A stretch of DNA of 64,000 nucleotides from an uncultured Paracoccaceae bacterium (GCA_938005545.1 CALKXV010000002.1:1-64000); one strand, 5' to 3'. Shown: positions 1 through 8,755, counted from the stretch's first letter. Translations and numbers: made by a program. The notes: generated by a model from the letters alone, not told the origin.

Positions 1-216
1 TCGACTCTCCGCGTTGGCAGCGATCCCACATCTCGGACTTCTGTTTGGCTGTATAAAACGTTCGCGAACGATACTTCATCTCTCACAATCCATCTTTCCA
101 AAAAGAGTAAAGTGTTGCGCTCACCCGTTGAAACCGTCCCCCACTTAGCCGCCGTCTGAACACAAAGAGCAATTGATTGCTTGAGACCAGTTGAGGCAAC
201 AACGCAAATCCAACCT
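1..216. other. left-edge region, no assignable gene
   Basis: Short open frames cross the left edge on the plus strand but none shows a recognisable domain or a ribosome binding site. The only structure seen is a perfect 12-bp palindrome, CGTTCGCGAACG, at 59-70, just after a TATAAA at 52-57. This could be an operator or part of a promoter for a gene outside the window; nothing here decides it. Confidence 0.4.
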
Positions 217-1209
217 CTACCCATTTCGCAAACGGCGGCGTGCTTTCATGGCTTCGTCTGCTTCTGGTGAGCCGTCGTGGAATGAGCCGAACCATTTGTC
301 GAGCGGGACCATGCCGTCTGCGTAATTTACCTCGTGATAGCGGTGATGCAGATAGTGCGCGTAATAGGAAACGTTCCATGTAGTTTTATCGTCAACCACA
401 ACGCGGTCAAATCCGGTGTGGCCTTGTGCGGGTGCTACGCCCAACCGGGATGCCAGATTGATCATGTGGATCGGGTGCGACGGGATCACAAAGAACAACA
501 AGATAGTCGAAAAATAGATGACATGTTCAATGGGGTGCATGGATAGCCCCGACCATGGGCCGGGATTCACGTTGCGGTGGTGCAAGCTGTGGGCCAGCCG
601 ATAGAGCGGCGGCCAGTGCAGTGTTCGGTGAGCGAAGTAAAAGCCGACTTCGTGGATGAAGGGCACCAGAAAGAAGACCGCCGCGAAAACCCAAGGGTTT
701 TCCGCCGGGTTGATCATGGGCGCAAAGCCGTTTGCATAGGCCCAGAGCAGCAGTAATTCATAGCACGTCCAGATTGGCACGCCGCTGACCAGTGTCCAGA
801 ACATGTTGTCGTAGGTTTGGTTGTTGAACAGAAAGACTGTGGATTTTTCGCTGGGCCAATTACGGTTGTATTTGAATGCCGTCCCCTGCTTTCGCCATCC
901 ATAAAGCCACATGTGCCAAGCGCCATAAACGGCGATAGCCAGCACGATGTTTCGGCCAAGGATGATGCCGGCCCATTTGAAAGAAAAGGTTTCGAAGATT
1001 TCAAGCGGTGGCGTCAGGAACATCCAAATCGCGACGGCGGCAATTGCGTAAAGAACGTTCCAAGGCAGCAGATAGCCGGGAACGGCAAAAAACCATTTTA
1101 GGAGCGCCTTTGGTTGCGGTGGCCATGCGAAAGCGGGCCCATAGCTTACGCGTTCTTTCGGGGTCCAATAACCGCGGGCGTTTTCGGTTCCGTGGGATTT
1201 ATCGTCCAT
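217..1209 (-). CDS. sterol desaturase / fatty acid hydroxylase family protein
   Basis: Integral membrane non-heme di-iron oxygenase of the fatty acid hydroxylase superfamily, 330 aa. The histidine clusters expected for the di-iron site are all visible: HEVGFYFAHRTLH at residues 186-198, HSLHHRN at 207-213, HPIEH at 225-229 and HYLHHRYH at 275-282. Hydrophobic segments lie at about 43-65, 80-103, 145-160 and 170-185, and again after 228. The family hydroxylates or desaturates lipid chains, sterols or carotenoids; the substrate cannot be read from the sequence. It stands alone on the minus strand about 100 bp beyond icd, so it may be transcribed from icd or from its own promoter. The ATG at 1209 fits the family N-terminus. 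Confidence 0.85.
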   Translation of the reverse strand: MDDKSHGTENARGYWTPKERVSYGPAFAWPPQPKALLKWFFAVPGYLLPWNVLYAIAAVAIWMFLTPPLEIFETFSFKWAGIILGRNIVLAIAVYGAWHMWLYGWRKQGTAFKYNRNWPSEKSTVFLFNNQTYDNMFWTLVSGVPIWTCYELLLLWAYANGFAPMINPAENPWVFAAVFFLVPFIHEVGFYFAHRTLHWPPLYRLAHSLHHRNVNPGPWSGLSMHPIEHVIYFSTILLFFVIPSHPIHMINLASRLGVAPAQGHTGFDRVVVDDKTTWNVSYYAHYLHHRYHEVNYADGMVPLDKWFGSFHDGSPEADEAMKARRRLRNG

Positions 1210-1309
1210 GGTTGATCGCTTTCGATGCGCGTTTCAACCAGCTTAAACCCGAGGGCGCGTGCGGGCCTAGCTTAATTTGCAAGCCAGGCCCTTTGCGTTA
1301 TTTTGCGCG

Positions 1310-2521
1310 CTAGCTCAGCGCTTTTTGCAAATTCTCGTCCACTTTGTCCAAGAACCCCATTGTGGTGAGCCAGCTTTGATCCGGGCCAACCAACAGGGCC
1401 AAATCTTTGGTCATGGAACCGCTTTCGACGGTGTCGACAAGCACCTTTTCAAGCGTTTCGGCAAATTTGGTCAGCGCATCGTTGCCGTCCAGTTTGGCGC
1501 GGTGGCGCAGACCGCCCGTCCATGCATAGATCGAGGCGATTGAGTTGGTCGAGGTTTCTTCACCGTTCTGGTGCTGGCGGAAATGGCGCGTAACGGTGCC
1601 GTGCGCCGCCTCGGCCTCGACGATTTTTCCGTCAGGCGTCATGAGTTGGGACGTCATCAGGCCGAGCGAGCCAAATCCTTGGGCCACCGTATCGGACTGG
1701 ACGTCACCGTCATAGTTTTTGCAGGCCCAGACGTAGCCGCCCGACCATTTCATGCTGGCCGCGACCATGTCGTCGATCAGGCGGTGTTCGTACCAGATTT
1801 TCTTTTCTTCGAATTGCTCTTTAAATTCGGCTTCGAACACTTCTTCGAAGATGTCTTTGAAACGCCCGTCATAGGCTTTCATGATCGTGTTCTTAGTCGA
1901 CAGATACACAGGCCAGCCGAGGTTCAACCCATAGTTCAGCGAGGCGCGGGCAAAGTCGTAGATCGAAGCGTCCAAGTTGAACATCGACACCGATACACCG
2001 GCGCCGGGGGCATCATACACCTCGTGTTCGATGACCTTGCCATCTTCACCTTCGAACTTCACGGTCAATTTGCCGGGCCCGGGAAATTTGAAATCCGTAG
2101 CACGGTATTGATCGCCAAAGGCGTGGCGACCCACGACAATCGGTTTGGTCCAGCCGGGTACAAGGCGGGGCACGTTCTTGCAGATGATCGGTGCACGGAA
2201 AATCACACCGCCCAAGATATTGCGGATGGTGCCATTGGGGCTGCGGTACATGCGTTTAAGATTGAATTCTTCAACCCGCGCTTCGTCGGGCGTGATGGTC
2301 GCGCATTTGACAGCCACGCCGACTTCCTTGGTCTTTTCGGCAGCATCGACGGTGATCTGGTCATCCGTGTCGTCGCGGGATTCGATCCCAAGATCATAAT
2401 ACAACAGATCGATGTCCAGATGTGGCAGGATCAGTTTCTGTTTGATGAAGTCCCAGATAATCCGGGTCATTTCATCGCCGTCCATCTCAACGATGGGGTT
2501 GTCTACTTTAATCTTCGACAT
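1310..2521 (-). CDS. icd: NADP-dependent isocitrate dehydrogenase
   Basis: TCA-cycle enzyme converting isocitrate and NADP+ to 2-oxoglutarate, CO2 and NADPH in the cytoplasm. The 403-aa length and sequence match the homodimeric, eukaryote-like type II NADP-IDH found in alphaproteobacteria rather than the longer E. coli type. It has the N-terminal [20 protein letters not shown] stretch, the YDGRFKDIF and [12 protein letters not shown] segments that carry substrate- and metal-binding residues, and the C-terminal [11 protein letters not shown] nucleotide-binding loop. The start is the ATG at 2521. No operon partner is obvious: pncA is upstream on the same strand with a 100-bp gap, and the hydroxylase gene lies downstream. 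Confidence 0.97.
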   Translation of the reverse strand: MSKIKVDNPIVEMDGDEMTRIIWDFIKQKLILPHLDIDLLYYDLGIESRDDTDDQITVDAAEKTKEVGVAVKCATITPDEARVEEFNLKRMYRSPNGTIRNILGGVIFRAPIICKNVPRLVPGWTKPIVVGRHAFGDQYRATDFKFPGPGKLTVKFEGEDGKVIEHEVYDAPGAGVSVSMFNLDASIYDFARASLNYGLNLGWPVYLSTKNTIMKAYDGRFKDIFEEVFEAEFKEQFEEKKIWYEHRLIDDMVAASMKWSGGYVWACKNYDGDVQSDTVAQGFGSLGLMTSQLMTPDGKIVEAEAAHGTVTRHFRQHQNGEETSTNSIASIYAWTGGLRHRAKLDGNDALTKFAETLEKVLVDTVESGSMTKDLALLVGPDQSWLTTMGFLDKVDENLQKALS

Positions 2522-2626
2522 GGGGCTTCGCCTCGCACTGGGGGAATCTCTTGTCGCGGGGCATAGCCGAAGTCACGCTTCAGGGGAAGATAGTATGCAA
2601 ATGTATACCGAATGAAAGGTTAATGC

Positions 2627-3232
2627 CTAAGCGACCGTGACACCAGCGTCCTGCATTCCAGCCTTTGCCGCCGACAGCGAGCCGTCGAAATCAATTGCGC
2701 GACACAGGCTTTCGATGACGGTTGCCTCAAAGCCCAGTTTAGCTGCATCTACGGCCGAAAAATTTACACAGAAATCAGTCGCCAACCCAACCAGCGTCAG
2801 TTTCTCAACGCTGCGACTGCGTAAATAGCCGTCTAACCCTGTCGAAGTTACATGGTCGTTTTCAAAAAATGCTGAATAGCTGTCAATCTCGCGCCGGAAC
2901 CCTTTTCGGATGATCAGATCAGCGGGGCGTGTGTCGAGACGGTCGTGAAACGCAGCACCGCTGGAGCCGACGATGCAATGATCGGGCCAAAGCACCTGAG
3001 GGCCGTAAGGCATTTCGGTTACGGACATCGGCGCGGCACCCGCGTGTTGGCTCGCGAAACTCAAGTGGTCGATTGGATGCCAGTCTTGAGTGAATACCCG
3101 CACTGGGAATTCCGCCACCAAAGCGTTGATGGGGGCCACAATCTCGTCCCCGCCCGGCACAGCCAAAGCGCCGCCCGGGCAAAAATCGTTTTGTACGTCA
3201 ATCACAAGGATCGCTTCGTTGGCCGCGCGCAT
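2627..3232 (-). CDS. pncA: nicotinamidase
   Basis: Cysteine hydrolase of the isochorismatase fold that deamidates nicotinamide to nicotinate for NAD salvage. The catalytic triad is visible: Asp12 in VIDVQNDF, a lysine in IIRKGFRREIDSYSAFF, and cysteine in ATDFCVNFSA. The metal-site segment TQDWHPIDH is also present. Two in-frame ATGs occur, at 3238 and 3232. A GGAG Shine-Dalgarno sits one base before the first but seven bases before the second, so the second is taken as the start, giving 201 aa. The gene is divergent from trhO across a spacer with a nested inverted repeat. Confidence 0.93.
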   Translation of the reverse strand: MRAANEAILVIDVQNDFCPGGALAVPGGDEIVAPINALVAEFPVRVFTQDWHPIDHLSFASQHAGAAPMSVTEMPYGPQVLWPDHCIVGSSGAAFHDRLDTRPADLIIRKGFRREIDSYSAFFENDHVTSTGLDGYLRSRSVEKLTLVGLATDFCVNFSAVDAAKLGFEATVIESLCRAIDFDGSLSAAKAGMQDAGVTVA

Positions 3233-3277
3233 GAGCATACTCCAATTTTTTCACTTATTCGCGCCAAAGTGACCGAT

Positions 3278-3318
3278 GGTCAATGTGCGACAGGCCACTT
3301 GTCGTTGACAAATTGACC
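3278..3318. repeat. nested inverted repeat between pncA and trhO
   Basis: In the divergent spacer an outer dyad GGTCAAT (3278-3284) / ATTGACC (3312-3318) encloses an inner dyad CGACA (3288-3292) / TGTCG (3300-3304). The arms are perfect; the distances between inner and outer arms differ on the two sides (3 and 7 bases). A TTGACA hexamer lies inside at 3305-3310. It may be an operator serving one or both divergent genes, or a 5' leader stem-loop. No regulator gene is adjacent. Confidence 0.4.
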
Positions 3319-3384
3319 CTGTTCGACAATCGAATTGAAGCACGATCTCTTTTCCTTGTGCCCAGCAAAGGGTAAGCCACCGGC

Positions 3385-4290
3385 ATGTTTACTGTCGCTG
3401 CTTTTTATAAATTCACACGGTTTTCCGACCCCGAAGCGCTTCGCGCGCCGCTTGTCGACTTGGCCCAAAGCGAAGGCGTAAAGGGTACGCTTTTGCTTGC
3501 AGAAGAAGGCGTCAACGGGACAATGGCCGGGCCGCGAGCGGGCATTGATGCGGTGCTTGCACATATTCGCGCCTTACCTGGATGTGCCGATCTGGATTGG
3601 AAGGAAAGTCAGGCGACCGACATGCCGTTTCTTCGACTGAAGGTTCGGATCAAGCGCGAGATCGTCACGATGCGTCAGCCAAACGTCGATCCAATTGCGG
3701 GCGTGGGCACCTATGTGCAACCTGAGGATTGGAATGCCTTGATCGCTCGCGACGATGTGGCCGTCATTGATACGCGCAACGATTATGAGGTTGGTATCGG
3801 GACGTTCGACGGTGCCATTGACCCGAAGACCGATAGTTTTGGTGAGTTTCCCGCATGGTGGGCTGAAAACAAGCACCGTTATGAAGGTAAGAAAATCGCT
3901 ATGTTCTGCACCGGCGGCATTCGCTGTGAAAAGGCGACGAACTATCTGATCGGAGAGGGCGAGGAGGACGTCTTTCACTTGAAAGGCGGCATCTTGAAAT
4001 ATCTGGAAGAGGTGCCCGCAGATCGAAGTCTTTGGCAAGGCGAATGCTTTGTCTTTGATAAGCGGGTTTCGGTGGGCCACGGCTTGGTCGAAGGGTCGTA
4101 CAAACTGTGCCACGCGTGCCGCCGACCGCTTTCAGACGAGGACAAAACCCACGCTGTCTATGAACCCGGTGTGTCCTGTCATCAATGTATAAACCAATTT
4201 GATGATACCGACCGTGACAGGTTTCGCCAGCGTCAGCGTCAGATCGAATTGGCGCGTGCGCGCGGCGAAGTTCACATCGGAGATCGCTGA
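3385..4290 (+). CDS. trhO: rhodanese-family tRNA uridine(34) hydroxylase TrhO
   Basis: TrhO (formerly YceA) catalyses oxygen-dependent hydroxylation of U34 in tRNA, the first step toward (methoxy)carbonylmethoxy-uridine. The 301-aa protein has the family layout: an N-terminal ferredoxin-like domain (residues about 1-90), a rhodanese domain (about 110-210) with the active-site loop FCTGGIRCEK containing Cys175, and a C-terminal zinc-binding part with paired cysteines (LCHACRRP and SCHQC). The ATG at 3385 is preceded by AAAGGG. It is divergent from pncA and followed after about 60 bp by the DUF4178 cluster on the same strand, with no clear terminator between. Confidence 0.92.
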   Translation: MFTVAAFYKFTRFSDPEALRAPLVDLAQSEGVKGTLLLAEEGVNGTMAGPRAGIDAVLAHIRALPGCADLDWKESQATDMPFLRLKVRIKREIVTMRQPNVDPIAGVGTYVQPEDWNALIARDDVAVIDTRNDYEVGIGTFDGAIDPKTDSFGEFPAWWAENKHRYEGKKIAMFCTGGIRCEKATNYLIGEGEEDVFHLKGGILKYLEEVPADRSLWQGECFVFDKRVSVGHGLVEGSYKLCHACRRPLSDEDKTHAVYEPGVSCHQCINQFDDTDRDRFRQRQRQIELARARGEVHIGDR

Positions 4291-4350
4291 ACACGGGTTG
4301 CGCCGCTGCGGTCCAAAAGGCATCTTGTGCTTAGGCCAAGAGCAGAGTTG

Positions 4351-4962
4351 ATGACCCCGATTGAGCGACCGAATTGCGGGACCTGTGGCGCGGCACTACC
4401 GGGGCGGCTGGCTCAGGCACGCATGATCACCTGTGAATTCTGCGGCACCTCATCTGTATTGCGTGATAAGGTCTTTGAGATCGCGGGTTCGGGCGGCGAG
4501 ATGTTGGATGCCCCTTCGCTGATCCAATTGGGCCACTCGGTGATGGTCAGATCGTTGAATTTGATGCCCACGGGGCACGCACGGTTCAGCTATGGCCGGG
4601 GCTGGTGGGATGAATTCTGGTGTATCGATGGGCAAGGCGAGGGTCATTGGCTGAGCGTTGACGAAGGCAATTATGCGCTGGAGCGTGATCTTCACCGCCA
4701 CAACTGGCCCAAAGATTTCCGTGCCCGGTTTGGAGCGACGGCCCAAATAATGACCGAAATCTATAAGGTAACCGAAGCCGAAACCGCAAGCTGTCTGGCG
4801 GTTCGGGGCGAGTTTCCAGAAGAGTTGGAACTAGGCGAAGCGCATCTCTACTTCGATTTGAGCGCCAAAGACAGCGCGATGGCCACATACGAAAAGTGGG
4901 ATGGTGGCGAAGCTTGGTCTATCGGTCATTGGATCGATCCTTGGGACGTCAAAGCGTCATGA
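4351..4962 (+). CDS. zinc-ribbon DUF4178 domain protein (first copy)
   Basis: Protein of 203 aa with an N-terminal zinc ribbon (CGTC at residues 9-12 and CEFC at 28-31) followed by a DUF4178 domain rich in aromatic and glycine residues, including YGRGWWDEFWCIDGQGEGHW. DUF4178 has no established biochemical function. There is no signal peptide or membrane segment, so a cytoplasmic location is likely. The open frame begins at a GTG at 4327, but the ATG at 4351 starts directly before the ribbon and is preferred. Its stop overlaps the ATG of the next gene by four bases, so the two are probably translationally coupled. It heads a five-gene cassette ending in a spermidine-synthase-like gene. Confidence 0.75.
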   Translation: MTPIERPNCGTCGAALPGRLAQARMITCEFCGTSSVLRDKVFEIAGSGGEMLDAPSLIQLGHSVMVRSLNLMPTGHARFSYGRGWWDEFWCIDGQGEGHWLSVDEGNYALERDLHRHNWPKDFRARFGATAQIMTEIYKVTEAETASCLAVRGEFPEELELGEAHLYFDLSAKDSAMATYEKWDGGEAWSIGHWIDPWDVKAS

Positions 4963-6236
4963 AGGCGCCCCAAGATCAGACCCACGCCTTCAATTGCACC
5001 CAATGTGGGGCTGGCTTGGATATATTGGGCGGCGGGCGCGTCAAAACCCATGTTTGTCCCTATTGTAGGTCCGAGTTGGACGCGCAAGACAACTATAAAA
5101 TTATCCGGCAATTCCGCGACATGAAGCGCCCTGAAACCCCGTTTGATCTGGGAATGACAGGTCAGGTTTGGGGTGTGGATTTCACGATCATCGGCACCAT
5201 GGCCTGGGCCGAATACTATGGCGGAAAACGCTGGGATTGGGTGGATCATCAAGTGTATTCGCACACCCATGGCTATGGTTGGCTCAGCGTCGAGAATGGC
5301 CACGTGAGCTATTCCCGCAAAACCCGCGATGTACCGTCGCCAACCTATATTTCCGAAAGTGTCATCGAAAACAGCGAAGCCCGCCCCAGTGTCCGGTTTC
5401 AGAACGAAACATTTCGCTATTACGGTTCCGGTAAAGCCAGCCCTACCTTTATCGAAGGTGAATTCAACTTTCGTCCAAGCATGGATGACAAACTGCGTTA
5501 CGTCGATCTGATGGGCGGTGACCGTATGCTCAGTATCATCGACAGCGGAAAAGAGCGTGAGTACGAAGTGACAGAGTTGCCCGATCAGCCGTCTTTGCTG
5601 GACAGTTTCGGCGTTTCGAAAGATCGTCGACCGCGAGCGCGTGGCGTGCATCCTTTGGACGCGATAGACCGTTCGCCCTTACAGCTGTTCATCCGCAATT
5701 TGGCGTTGGCGGGCGCAGCTTTGGCCGTAATCGTCGGAATTGGCGTGGCCTTCAAAGGAGACGAAATTGCCGAAAGTGGTCGAACCGGCACTAATTCCGA
5801 AATCAGGCTGCCATTCGCTGTCACCAATGAAACCGGGCTGACCCAGATCACTATTTCCGCGAATGCAAACAACAGTTGGGCATGGTTCGAGGCTGAACTC
5901 ACCGATGCTGATGACGAACCTGTCGCAGCCTTTGAACGCGGCGTTGAATACTATACCGGAAGCGACTGGAAAGAAGGTTCGCGGCGGGTCAGCACGCAAG
6001 TCAAGCTCCTGCCCGGCAGCTATACGGTTTATGTCTCAATGGTTGAGGCTAAGGTTGATTGGCCGAATGGACGCTTGGCATCGAACATGGAGGCCCGCGT
6101 GCGCCAAGGTGTGGCAAACCCGGATTGGCTTTGGGGTGCCGCCGCGATTTTGGGGCTGATCGGATTCGTGTTTATGGGACAACGCTACCTGCGTAGTGCC
6201 CGGCGTTGGTCAGGCAGCGATTGGAGCGACGACTGA
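4959..6236 (+). CDS. zinc-ribbon DUF4178 protein with membrane anchor (second copy)
   Basis: Protein of 425 aa, paralogous in its front half to the gene before it. A zinc ribbon (CTQC at 13-16, CPYC at 33-36) leads a DUF4178 domain to about residue 220. A transmembrane helix follows at about 246-265, then a predicted beta-rich domain of about 130 residues with many aromatic residues, then a second helix near 395-412 and a short charged tail. This topology places the beta domain outside the membrane and the ribbon/DUF4178 part in the cytoplasm (inference). The start is the ATG in the ATGA overlap at 4959; a longer frame from 4896 only shadows the previous gene. The function is unknown. Confidence 0.75.
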   Translation: MKAPQDQTHAFNCTQCGAGLDILGGGRVKTHVCPYCRSELDAQDNYKIIRQFRDMKRPETPFDLGMTGQVWGVDFTIIGTMAWAEYYGGKRWDWVDHQVYSHTHGYGWLSVENGHVSYSRKTRDVPSPTYISESVIENSEARPSVRFQNETFRYYGSGKASPTFIEGEFNFRPSMDDKLRYVDLMGGDRMLSIIDSGKEREYEVTELPDQPSLLDSFGVSKDRRPRARGVHPLDAIDRSPLQLFIRNLALAGAALAVIVGIGVAFKGDEIAESGRTGTNSEIRLPFAVTNETGLTQITISANANNSWAWFEAELTDADDEPVAAFERGVEYYTGSDWKEGSRRVSTQVKLLPGSYTVYVSMVEAKVDWPNGRLASNMEARVRQGVANPDWLWGAAAILGLIGFVFMGQRYLRSARRWSGSDWSDD

Positions 6237-6397
6237 TGGTGGTGCGTGTTGTTCTTGTCGTTTTGGTTCTGGGCCTGATCGGGGCCGCGACAGTCATGTC
6301 GATCGCAGGCGTCTGGGGGGATTCCAGCGCCGTTATTTCCACCCGCAATGGGTCGCCCGGTGGCGGCTATGGCATCGGCGGACGAGGCGTCAAATAA
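6236..6397 (+). CDS. small single-span membrane protein
   Basis: A 53-aa product starting at an ATG that shares one base with the preceding TGA stop. Residues 3-25 are a valine/leucine-rich transmembrane helix, followed by a short polar segment and a glycine-rich tail ending GGGYGIGGRGVK. No family is recognised. The one-base stop/start overlap upstream and the 10-base gap to the DUF350 gene argue that it is real and made as part of the cassette. It could be a small subunit of a membrane complex with the neighbouring proteins; that is inference only. Confidence 0.6.
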   Translation: MVVRVVLVVLVLGLIGAATVMSIAGVWGDSSAVISTRNGSPGGGYGIGGRGVK

Positions 6398-6407
6398 GGA
6401 GAGAACA

Positions 6408-6626
6408 ATGTTTGCAGAAGTTATTTTGGCCGAGGTGATCGCCACGGTGTTCTATGTTTTCTTGGGGCTGGTTCTGTTGGGTCTCAGTTGGAAGGCCATC
6501 GAATGGCTAACGCCGTTTTCGTTGCGCAAGGAAATTGAAGACGACCAGAACATCGCCATTGCGGTGCTGATCGGTGCGCTGTTCATTTCGATTTCTCTGT
6601 TGATCGGAGCGGTGATCCTGTCGTGA
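6408..6626 (+). CDS. DUF350 (YjfL-like) membrane protein
   Basis: A 72-aa protein with two transmembrane helices (about 8-31 and 49-71) joined by a conserved polar loop, LTPFSLRKEIEDDQNIAIA, typical of half-length DUF350/UPF0719 proteins. E. coli YjfL is in the same family and is encoded with a PspA paralogue (YjfJ). The function is unknown, although membrane-stress and polyamine-linked neighbourhoods are known for the family. AAGGAGAG precedes the ATG at 6408. The stop overlaps the GTG start of the spermidine-synthase-like gene (GTGA), so the two products are probably made in fixed proportion. Confidence 0.8.
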   Translation: MFAEVILAEVIATVFYVFLGLVLLGLSWKAIEWLTPFSLRKEIEDDQNIAIAVLIGALFISISLLIGAVILS

Positions 6627-8164
6627 ACGACGCCCCCCGTCTGAAGGACGGCCAAGCGCTTTGGCTGTTGGCGGCGACCTTTACGGTGGCCGTGGCGGGG
6701 TTGGTGTATGAGTTGATCGCGGGCGCGGTGTCGTCCTATTTGCTGGGCGATAGTGTCACACAGTTTTCGCTGGTGATCGGGGTGTTCATGACCTCGATGG
6801 GATTGGGCGCATGGGCGTCGCGCTATGTGACACGGGCCGAACGCGGGTTCACGCTAAGCCAGATCATGCTGGGGATTGTCGGCGGGTTTTCTGCGCCGAT
6901 GCTGTTTTTGGCCTATGGATATCTGGATGGATTACAGATCATCCTGTTCGCCATTGTCATCGCAATTGGCGCATTATCGGGCTTGGAAATCCCGCTGATC
7001 ACCCGCATCCTGACGGAACGCGGGGCCATGACCCACACATTGTCGAGCGTTCTGACTGCGGATTATGCCGGGGCCCTGGTGGCCGCAGTCGCCTTTCCGT
7101 TGCTGGTGGTGCCCCAGCTTGGATTGATGGCTGCCAGTCTGGTCTTTGGGCTTTTGAACCTTGTGGTCGCAGGCGTCAGCGTTTGGATGTTCCGCGATCA
7201 GATCGGTTGGGGGTTACGTGCGGCTTGGGGGTTCGGGTTGATCGCTTGTGTGGCCGGGTTGATCTGGGCAGATCGATTGGTGTCATTGACCGATGCGGCT
7301 TTCTTTGACGACGATGTCGTGTTCAGCGAAGAGACACCCTATCAGCGTATTGTCGTCACCCGTTGGAAAGACCGGTACCGGCTGTTTCTGAACGGGTCGA
7401 TCCAGTTCGATACGCTGGATGAATACCGGTATCACGAAGCCTTGGTGCATCCTGCCATGAGCCGCCTATCCCGCCGTAAGGATGTGTTGATCCTTGGCGG
7501 CGGTGACGGAATGGGATTGCGCGAGGTGCTGCGCTGGCCCGAGGTTGAGCGGGTCACGGTGGTTGATCTTGATCCGCGTGTTGTTGGGTTGTTCCGCGAC
7601 AATGCCGAACTTGCCGATTTGAACAGCAACGCTTTCGCAGACACCCGCGTCACCGTGAAAAACGAAGATGCCTGGACGTTCATCCGTGATGACCAAGCGG
7701 TCTATGACCTGATCGTTCTGGATCTGCCCGACCCAAGGGATTTCTCAGTTTCGAAACTGTACAGCCGCGAATTTTACGCGCCCCTTGTCGAACGAATGGC
7801 GGCGAACGGGGCCATCGTCGCGCAAGCCGGATCGCCCTTGTTTGCGCGCGATGCCTATTGGTCGGTGGTCCGCACTATGTCGGAAACCCGCAATCCGTTT
7901 TCCGTTTCCGGCCCGTTGAACGTTGCGCCGTATCACACCTATGTGCCCAGTTTTGGAGATTGGGGTTTTGTGCTTGTCAGTGCCACTCCATTGCCATCGG
8001 TCGCCGAATTGCCGCCTGATTTGCAGTATTTTTCGCGCGATCTTTGGGACATCATGACGACGTTCCCCGATGACATGAGCCCAACGGATGCGGAAGCAAA
8101 TACGATCCTCTCGCATCCTTTGGTGCGCTATTACGAAAAGGGCTGGGCTGAGTGGATGAACTGA
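6623..8164 (+). CDS. membrane-anchored spermidine-synthase-like aminopropyltransferase
   Basis: A 513-aa protein with about seven or eight transmembrane helices (residues 12-225) fused to a spermidine-synthase Rossmann domain. The decarboxylated-SAM site is visible as LILGGGDGMGLREVLRW near residues 290-306, followed by VVDLDPRV and LDLPDP near 365. The N-terminal part resembles the MFS-like membrane module of large bacterial SpeE homologues. Soluble relatives transfer aminopropyl groups to putrescine; the real substrate of the membrane-fused type is not established. No speD or ornithine decarboxylase gene is in the window. The GTG at 6623 overlaps the DUF350 stop. It ends the cassette and converges on yqgE. 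Confidence 0.85.
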   Translation: MNDAPRLKDGQALWLLAATFTVAVAGLVYELIAGAVSSYLLGDSVTQFSLVIGVFMTSMGLGAWASRYVTRAERGFTLSQIMLGIVGGFSAPMLFLAYGYLDGLQIILFAIVIAIGALSGLEIPLITRILTERGAMTHTLSSVLTADYAGALVAAVAFPLLVVPQLGLMAASLVFGLLNLVVAGVSVWMFRDQIGWGLRAAWGFGLIACVAGLIWADRLVSLTDAAFFDDDVVFSEETPYQRIVVTRWKDRYRLFLNGSIQFDTLDEYRYHEALVHPAMSRLSRRKDVLILGGGDGMGLREVLRWPEVERVTVVDLDPRVVGLFRDNAELADLNSNAFADTRVTVKNEDAWTFIRDDQAVYDLIVLDLPDPRDFSVSKLYSREFYAPLVERMAANGAIVAQAGSPLFARDAYWSVVRTMSETRNPFSVSGPLNVAPYHTYVPSFGDWGFVLVSATPLPSVAELPPDLQYFSRDLWDIMTTFPDDMSPTDAEANTILSHPLVRYYEKGWAEWMN

Positions 8165-8182
8165 CCATCCGGCTTTTGGAAA

Positions 8183-8755
8183 CTAGGCGTGACCGGCCTC
8201 GCTGGACAACATTCGAGAATCGACACCCATGGATTCCAGTGCTGCGGTCCATTTGTCGGCGTCTTCCGTGCCAAACACGATATTGGCCGGTGCATCGCAT
8301 GTGAGCCATCCATTCGACAAAATTTCGGATTCCAACTGCCCCGGACCCCAGCCGGAATAGCCCAATGCCAAAAGCGCGGATGATGGCCCTTCGCCGCGCG
8401 CGAGTTCTTCCAAGACATCCAAAGTGGCTGTCATGCCGAATCCGTCCGACACATTCAGCGTTGAATTTTCGGATTTGTAATCGTCAGAATGTAACACAAA
8501 GCCACGACCGTGTTCGACGGGGCCCCCAAGGTGAACGCGAATATCACGCTGAATGGGTCCTGCATTGATCTCAAGTTGTTCAAGTAGAGCAGAAAATTCA
8601 AGATCTGGTGCAGGTCTGTTGATGATCAACCCCAAAGCCCCGTCATCCGAGTGCGCACACATAAAAATAACGGCTTTCTCGAAGCGCGGATCACCCATTC
8701 CGGGCATTGCGATCAGAAGTTTGCCGTCAAGCTGGGGCGCGCTTTCATCGATCAT
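8183..8755 (-). CDS. YqgE/AlgH family protein
   Basis: A 190-aa member of the conserved UPF0301 (YqgE/AlgH) family, which has no settled function. Hallmarks are LDGKLLIAMPGMGDPRFEKA at the N-terminus, FMCAHSDDGALGLIINRP, and the HLGGPVEHGRGFVLHS and GYSGWGPGQLESE segments. An in-frame TTG six codons upstream (8773) would lengthen it; the ATG at 8755 matches the usual family start. It is convergent with the spermidine-synthase-like gene and divergent from the DsbD-domain gene. In many proteobacteria the family neighbours ruvX, but not here. Confidence 0.9.
   Translation of the reverse strand: MIDESAPQLDGKLLIAMPGMGDPRFEKAVIFMCAHSDDGALGLIINRPAPDLEFSALLEQLEINAGPIQRDIRVHLGGPVEHGRGFVLHSDDYKSENSTLNVSDGFGMTATLDVLEELARGEGPSSALLALGYSGWGPGQLESEILSNGWLTCDAPANIVFGTEDADKWTAALESMGVDSRMLSSEAGHA

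Noticed and set aside
1571-2566. Long plus-strand frame opposite icd
   Set aside because: It is antisense to a highly conserved gene, and its translation has the repetitive His/Arg/Val pattern of a codon-bias shadow.
3305-3333. Sigma-70 promoter for trhO at TTGACA
   Set aside because: The -35 is perfect, but the hexamers at proper spacing (AATCGA) do not resemble a -10, so it was not annotated as a promoter.
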